NCBI RefSeq assembly: GCF_000611645.1 | Contig: NW_014011527.1 | Location: 1 to 10,463 of the forward strand | Origin: Monoraphidium neglectum | Taxonomy: Eukaryota; Chlorophyta; Chlorophyceae; Sphaeropleales; Selenastraceae | Reading direction: 5' to 3' | Length of the DNA stretch: 10,463 nucleotides | Part shown: positions 7,868 through 10,463 of the stretch, in pieces | Position numbering within the stretch: position 1 is the first letter of the stretch | Layout of the letters: each line of letters opens with the position of its first letter | Made by a program: the position numbers and the translations under genes | Notes under the pieces: model-generated | The model's input: the letters and a program-made list of their open reading frames with translations, nothing else | Database searches by the model: none | What the model was told of the DNA's origin: nothing

Positions 7868-7904
<37 letters not shown>

Positions 7905-9775
7905 CAGTGATGAGTGTGCTTGCGTGCGTGTGCGCGCTTGCATCCGTGCGTGCATGTAAGGGGCAAGTGGTGTCGTGCCTGCTGTGACGTGTGTCTTGCA
8001 ACACGGGCACAGGCATATAGAACTTTCGTGCTCCTGTCCTTTGTTTGCTCGGGTGTTTGGGGGCAGGGGCGGACGGGTTGCTGTGTGTGCGCACGGCCGC
8101 GTACAAAAGTAGGGTGCTGGTCCGGCGGCAGCCCAGCAACCCGTGCCGGCGCCGACGCCGCGGTCCGGGACGCTGGTCGTGGCCAAGTCTCCGCGCGGCG
8201 GCTACCAGCTTCGCAGCACACACCCGCCCTCCCCTCCCCTCTCCTCCCGTAAATGATCTTTTGCTTTGCGCCTGCAGGTGGGCAGGCACACCAGTGAGAC
8301 GTCCACTGTGGCGCGGGCCTGTGTTGACGTGAGCGAGGCCCTGGACCTGTCAGACCTGTCAGAGGCCCTCTACAAGGGTGAGAGCCAGGGTTTCAGAATC
8401 AGGGTTCAGGGTTCACCCTAGGGGCATAGTCCTGGACCCTGAACCATTTCACAGGGGCTGGGCTAGGCTGCAAGCAGGGATGGGTTGGATCGCTTCATTC
8501 GCTTTTGGGCGGGCACGTCGAGATTTTTTATGGGCGGAGCTCGTAGTGTCACATGGGCCTTAAATGCATATGGGATAGGCCCCGAAGGGGGCCAGGGAGG
8601 GTCAACGGGAGGACACGAGCGCGCTCCGGGAGGACAGAGATGCGAGGAGAGGCAGGGGATGAGGATTGGCAAGCAGAGGCGCCTTGGGGGCGGTGGTGGG
8701 ACCTCCACAAAGGCAGCCTGGGCTGGAGGTTCCTGGGCAGTCCATGCCTCCACCCCAGCCCAGTAAGCGCGCATCTTTGCCCGTCCGAGCACACCACTGA
8801 TTCGCCGTCACCCGCTCGCCGACGCCGGGCCCGCACGCGCAGGCAAGTCGCGCACGCAGCTGACCCAGCTGGCCTGCTACGACATGAGCGGCGCCTGCAG
8901 CAAGAAGCCGCCGCCCGTGCCGGAGGTGCGGGCGTCCGCGGCTCCGCCGCCCTGCGTCAGGGGGCCGCGACCTCGGCCGTACAATCAGAGCCCCGGAAGG
9001 GGGCCAACGCGCCAGCCCTGCCCTCGGGGTCAAAAACACCAGACCCCTGATGCCAGGGGCCGCCAGGGGCGGCCAGGCGGCCCCAAAAGGGGGCCTTGTG
9101 GGCCCCTGCCGTGGGGCTAGGCTCCTCAGGGCAGCCCCGCGGGTGCGCCAGCCAACCGTGCCGCCCACACGCTCCCGCTGTTCACGCGCATGACCATCCC
9201 TGCCTGGCAACGTAGCCCCTGTGCCGCTCGACACCACACACCCTCATGGCATGTTTTGCTGATCCGCCAGCCGGCGGGGTGGCAAAACGCTTTGGTGCCA
9301 AGCCAACGGAATCCACCCCTATCTGTGGCTCACCGCCGACGGAAATAAAACCGCCGCATCATTTCGACAGGACCGCGCCGCCGGCCCTGAATTCGAGGAG
9401 CTGAGCGCTGACGAGGCGCAGCGGGAGAAGGTGATGTCATCGCTGGCGGCGTCGGGCATGGGCGGGCAGATGTACAGCCGCGACGAGATCAAGCGGCAGA
9501 TGGAGCAGCTGCAGGGGCGGGCGGCGGCGGGGGAGTTTGGGGAGGGGAGCAGGCTAGAGGAGGCGCTCAGTGGCGGCGGAAAGGGCGGCGGCGGCGGGGT
9601 GGAGGGGCTGGCAGGGAGGCTGCAGGAGGGGGCCACGGCGGCGGCGGCGGCCGCGAGGGGGGCGGCGGCGAAGGCGGGCGAGGCGGTGGCCGGCGCGGCG
9701 GGCGCGGCGGGGCGGCTGATCAGGTCGCTGTCTTCAAAGCTGGCAGGCGGCGGCGGCGGCGGGGCGGAGCTGTGA
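7246..9775 (+). CDS. Canopy/saposin-like ER protein (DUF3456, plant MSAP family)
   Basis: Five exons: 7246-7479, 7713-7841, 8278-8377, 8843-8925 and 9371-9775 (951 nt, 316 aa); phases fit at all junctions. Residues 1-26 form a signal peptide (VGLVACLLLVVAASCRA, then QF). The saposin-B-like domain has six cysteines: C52 and C55 (KCSVC), C92 (LEGLCN), C136 (ARAC), C166 and C173 (CYDMSGAC). EEGDVIDKLEGLCN, EGEWIRQIDMVEEGD, SGACSKKPPPVP and GQMYSRDEI closely match the land-plant proteins annotated 'TLR4 regulator and MIR-interacting MSAP' (Arabidopsis At1g42480 type), related to animal canopy proteins. Animal relatives are ER chaperone cofactors; an ER-luminal role here is inferred. The Ala/Gly-rich tail ends in a predicted amphipathic helix, RLIRSLSSKL, and GAEL, not a canonical KDEL/HDEL. 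Exon 2 could extend to 7865 with an alternative donor. TGTAA follows at 9863. Confidence 0.9.
7871..7903. repeat. (TG)n microsatellite
   Basis: An unbroken TG tract of about 16 units, with more TG copies on the left side of a TAAG interruption (7857-7866). It lies in intron 2 of the MSAP gene, beginning within 30 bp of the exon. The left part supplies the alternative donor GTAAGT at 7866-7871. TG tracts near donors are known to affect splicing in other eukaryotes and can adopt Z-DNA. Confidence 0.95.
8403..8445. repeat. 10-bp perfect inverted repeat in MSAP intron 3
   Basis: GGTTCAGGGT at 8403-8412 is the exact reverse complement of ACCCTGAACC at 8436-8445, with a 23-nt loop. The left arm overlaps a tandem GGGTTCA doublet at 8402-8415. 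Function unknown. Confidence 0.85.
8578..9095. repeat. Three related GGCCCC/GGGGCC hairpins in MSAP introns 3 and 4
   Basis: Copies: 8578-8593 (GGCCCC, loop GAAG, GGGGCC), 8990-9005 (GCCCC, loop GGAAG, GGGGC, then C) and 9079-9095 (GGCCCC, loop AAAAG, GGGGCC). All follow the form GCCCC, a purine loop containing A's, then GGGGGCC. Another short hairpin, CCCCTG ATGC CAGGGG, lies at 9044-9059. Exon 4 (8843-8925) sits between the first copy and the other two. Confidence 0.7.
9253..9288. repeat. 36-nt two-stem hairpin in MSAP intron 4
   Basis: GTTTTGC (9253-9259) pairs with GCAAAAC (9282-9288), and CCGCC (9264-9268) pairs with GGCGG (9273-9277), separated by symmetrical 4-nt internal loops (TGAT and GGTG) and a 4-nt terminal loop (AGCC). 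It lies 83 bp before the exon 5 acceptor. Confidence 0.75.
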
Positions 9776-9862
9776 GGTTCCGAGGCGGGGGCCGAGGGCT
9801 GTTGGCTTACAGAGGCGCACGCTGATAGTGCAGAGGGCTGGCGCGCGGTGCAGATTAGGGTT

Positions 9863-9867
9863 TGTAA
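9863..9867 (+). terminator. TGTAA poly(A) signal of the MSAP gene
   Basis: TGTAA lies about 90 nt after the stop at 9773-9775 and directly abuts a telobox-like TTAGGGTTT (9855-9863). A minus-strand TGTAA (TTACA on +) at 9807-9811 could serve the opposing gene, so the two 3' UTRs would overlap. Confidence 0.65.
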
Positions 9868-9884
9868 GCTTAGTTACCCGGTTT

Positions 9885-10006
9885 TCTTCCCTACTCGGGC
9901 AGTTGAGCAGCCACGCAAAAGCACGGGTATTAAAAAAGGGGCTGCGGTGCTCGCAACACCCCGTACCGAAAAAAGTTGCGGGGCGGTTGCCACACCGGCA
10001 GGAGGC
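9885..10006. other. Less GC-rich spacer with TATA-like sequence
   Basis: This stretch, less GC-rich than its surroundings, includes TATTAAAAAA near 9928 and runs of A near 9970. It is either the shared 3' flank of convergent genes or a promoter for the + strand ORF that begins at 10007. The sequence alone does not decide. Confidence 0.35.
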
Positions 10007-10463
10007 ATGGCGCAACTGAGTGGGGCCCGGGGCCTGACGCCGGACGCCGTGCCCGTGCCCGCCGAGCAGAGCGGGGGGCTGCGCGCCCCGCGCGCCCAGC
10101 CGAACCTCGGACCACAGATCTGGGGGTGTGCCCGCGCGCCTTCCGAGATTTCAACAGAGATTTCAGGCCACGTCATCGTCCCCGAGGTCTTCCCCCAGCA
10201 TCTCCTCCGCGAAACCCTCCGCCTCCGCGCCGCCGCCCCCGCCGCCGCCCGGCAGCACGCCCACCAAGAACTGGTCCAGCCCCTCCGCCGCGCCGTCGCC
10301 CTCGCCGTCGCTGCCGGCGCCGCCGCCGTCCCCCAGCTCGCGCGCCGCGCCGGCCGAGGTCAGCGCTGCGCCCTGGCGTTCGTCGCTGAGCAGCAGCACG
10401 TCGTCCAGGATGTCAATGTCCTCCGCATCCTCGGCCTTTGGGGGGTTGGTGGTTGTTTTAAGG
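10007..10463 (+). CDS. Competing open reading frame, possible N-terminus (partial)
   Basis: An ATG at 10007-10009 (ATGGCGCAACTGAGT) begins a frame with no stop through the window end, 152 codons. It contains GPQIWGCARAPSEISTEIS and then Ala/Arg/Leu-rich sequence. It is in exact codon register with the minus-strand ORF, so its right part may be open only because the other strand is coding. The left part (10007-10162), where the minus frame is closed, is also open. A TATA-like sequence about 80 bp upstream and a telobox about 150 bp upstream fit a promoter. No domain recognised. Confidence 0.2.
   Translation, partial: MAQLSGARGLTPDAVPVPAEQSGGLRAPRAQPNLGPQIWGCARAPSEISTEISGHVIVPEVFPQHLLRETLRLRAAAPAAARQHAHQELVQPLRRAVALAVAAGAAAVPQLARRAGRGQRCALAFVAEQQHVVQDVNVLRILGLWGVGGCFK
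10163..10463 (-). CDS. C-terminus of unrecognised acidic protein (partial)
   Basis: The minus-strand frame is open from the window edge (10463) to TGA at 10165-10163, giving about 99 residues. It reads an acidic segment (AEDAEDIDILDDVLLLSDER), an Ala/Gly/Asp linker, GLDQFLVGVLPGG, a poly-Gly run, and the acidic end GFAEEMLGEDLGDDDVA. Acidic stretches mixed with bulky hydrophobic residues resemble transcriptional activation domains or flexible tails, but no family is recognised. The start lies outside the window. The same bases are also open on the + strand from 10007, so the coding strand is uncertain. The acidic, linker-like composition favours minus; codon third positions are GC-rich in both. 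Confidence 0.42.
   Translation of the reverse strand, partial: LKTTTNPPKAEDAEDIDILDDVLLLSDERQGAALTSAGAARELGDGGGAGSDGEGDGAAEGLDQFLVGVLPGGGGGGGAEAEGFAEEMLGEDLGDDDVA

Noticed and set aside
7907..7913. GTGATGA resembling a snoRNA box C in MSAP intron 2
   Set aside because: No CTGA box D or terminal stem at a suitable distance; chance match.
7188..8186. 332-codon minus-strand ORF with a Thr-His repeat
   Set aside because: The Thr-His repeat is the translated TG microsatellite; the rest is antisense to exons and introns of the MSAP gene.
8553..9237. 165- and 211-codon ORFs on either strand
   Set aside because: They lie mainly in introns 3 and 4 of the MSAP gene and have low-complexity, GC-driven composition.
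1..10463. Transposon, virus, CRISPR, tRNA or prokaryotic operon features
   Set aside because: No transposase, integrase, capsid or polymerase motifs, no terminal repeats with target duplications, no spaced direct repeats and no cloverleaf structure were found.

Overview
The window is nuclear DNA of a GC-rich eukaryote, most likely a green alga (Chlorophyta, probably of the Chlorella/Coccomyxa kind). Genes are split by GT-AG introns. TGTAA, the chlorophyte poly(A) signal, follows the stop codons of at least four genes. Codon use favours G/C at third positions, and the recognisable proteins look most like those of land plants. I see no prokaryotic operons, CRISPR arrays, tRNA or rRNA genes, or transposase genes. 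All gene models below were built by eye from splice consensus, reading phase and remembered family features; no search was run.

Layout, left to right. (1) 21-217 (+): last exon of a sterol C-24 methyltransferase (SMT1/ERG6 family). (2) 1381-3224 (+): a five-exon SR splicing factor of the RSZ22/SRSF7 type (RRM, Gly-rich linker, one CCHC knuckle, RS tail; 221 aa), perhaps with leader introns at 836-1020 and 1175-1375. (3) 3554-5001 (-): a four-exon homologue of ZOP1 (zinc finger and OCRE domain protein; 291 aa), starting with a 9-nt coding micro-exon. (4) 5547-6610 (+): a small secretory-pathway protein (108 aa) with a signal peptide, 11-residue amphipathic repeats and a C-terminal KKDEL made by a stop codon split across a splice junction. 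(5) 6988-7191 (-): a small possible membrane-protein ORF, uncertain. (6) 7246-9775 (+): a five-exon saposin/canopy-like protein (DUF3456, the plant 'TLR4 regulator and MIR-interacting MSAP' family; 316 aa). (7) 10163-10463 (-): the C-terminus of an unrecognised acidic protein running off the window; a + strand ORF from 10007 competes with it.

Two functional pairs stand out. Genes 2 and 3 both belong to pre-mRNA splicing and sit tail to tail, with opposed TGTAA signals about 50 bp apart. Genes 4 and 6 both carry signal peptides and are predicted to act in the ER lumen; they lie on the same strand, one after the other. The most unusual signals are the splice-dependent KDEL tail with its 11-mer repeats, the 9-nt start exon and stop-free in-frame intron of the ZOP1 gene, and three related GC hairpins in introns 3 and 4 of the MSAP gene.
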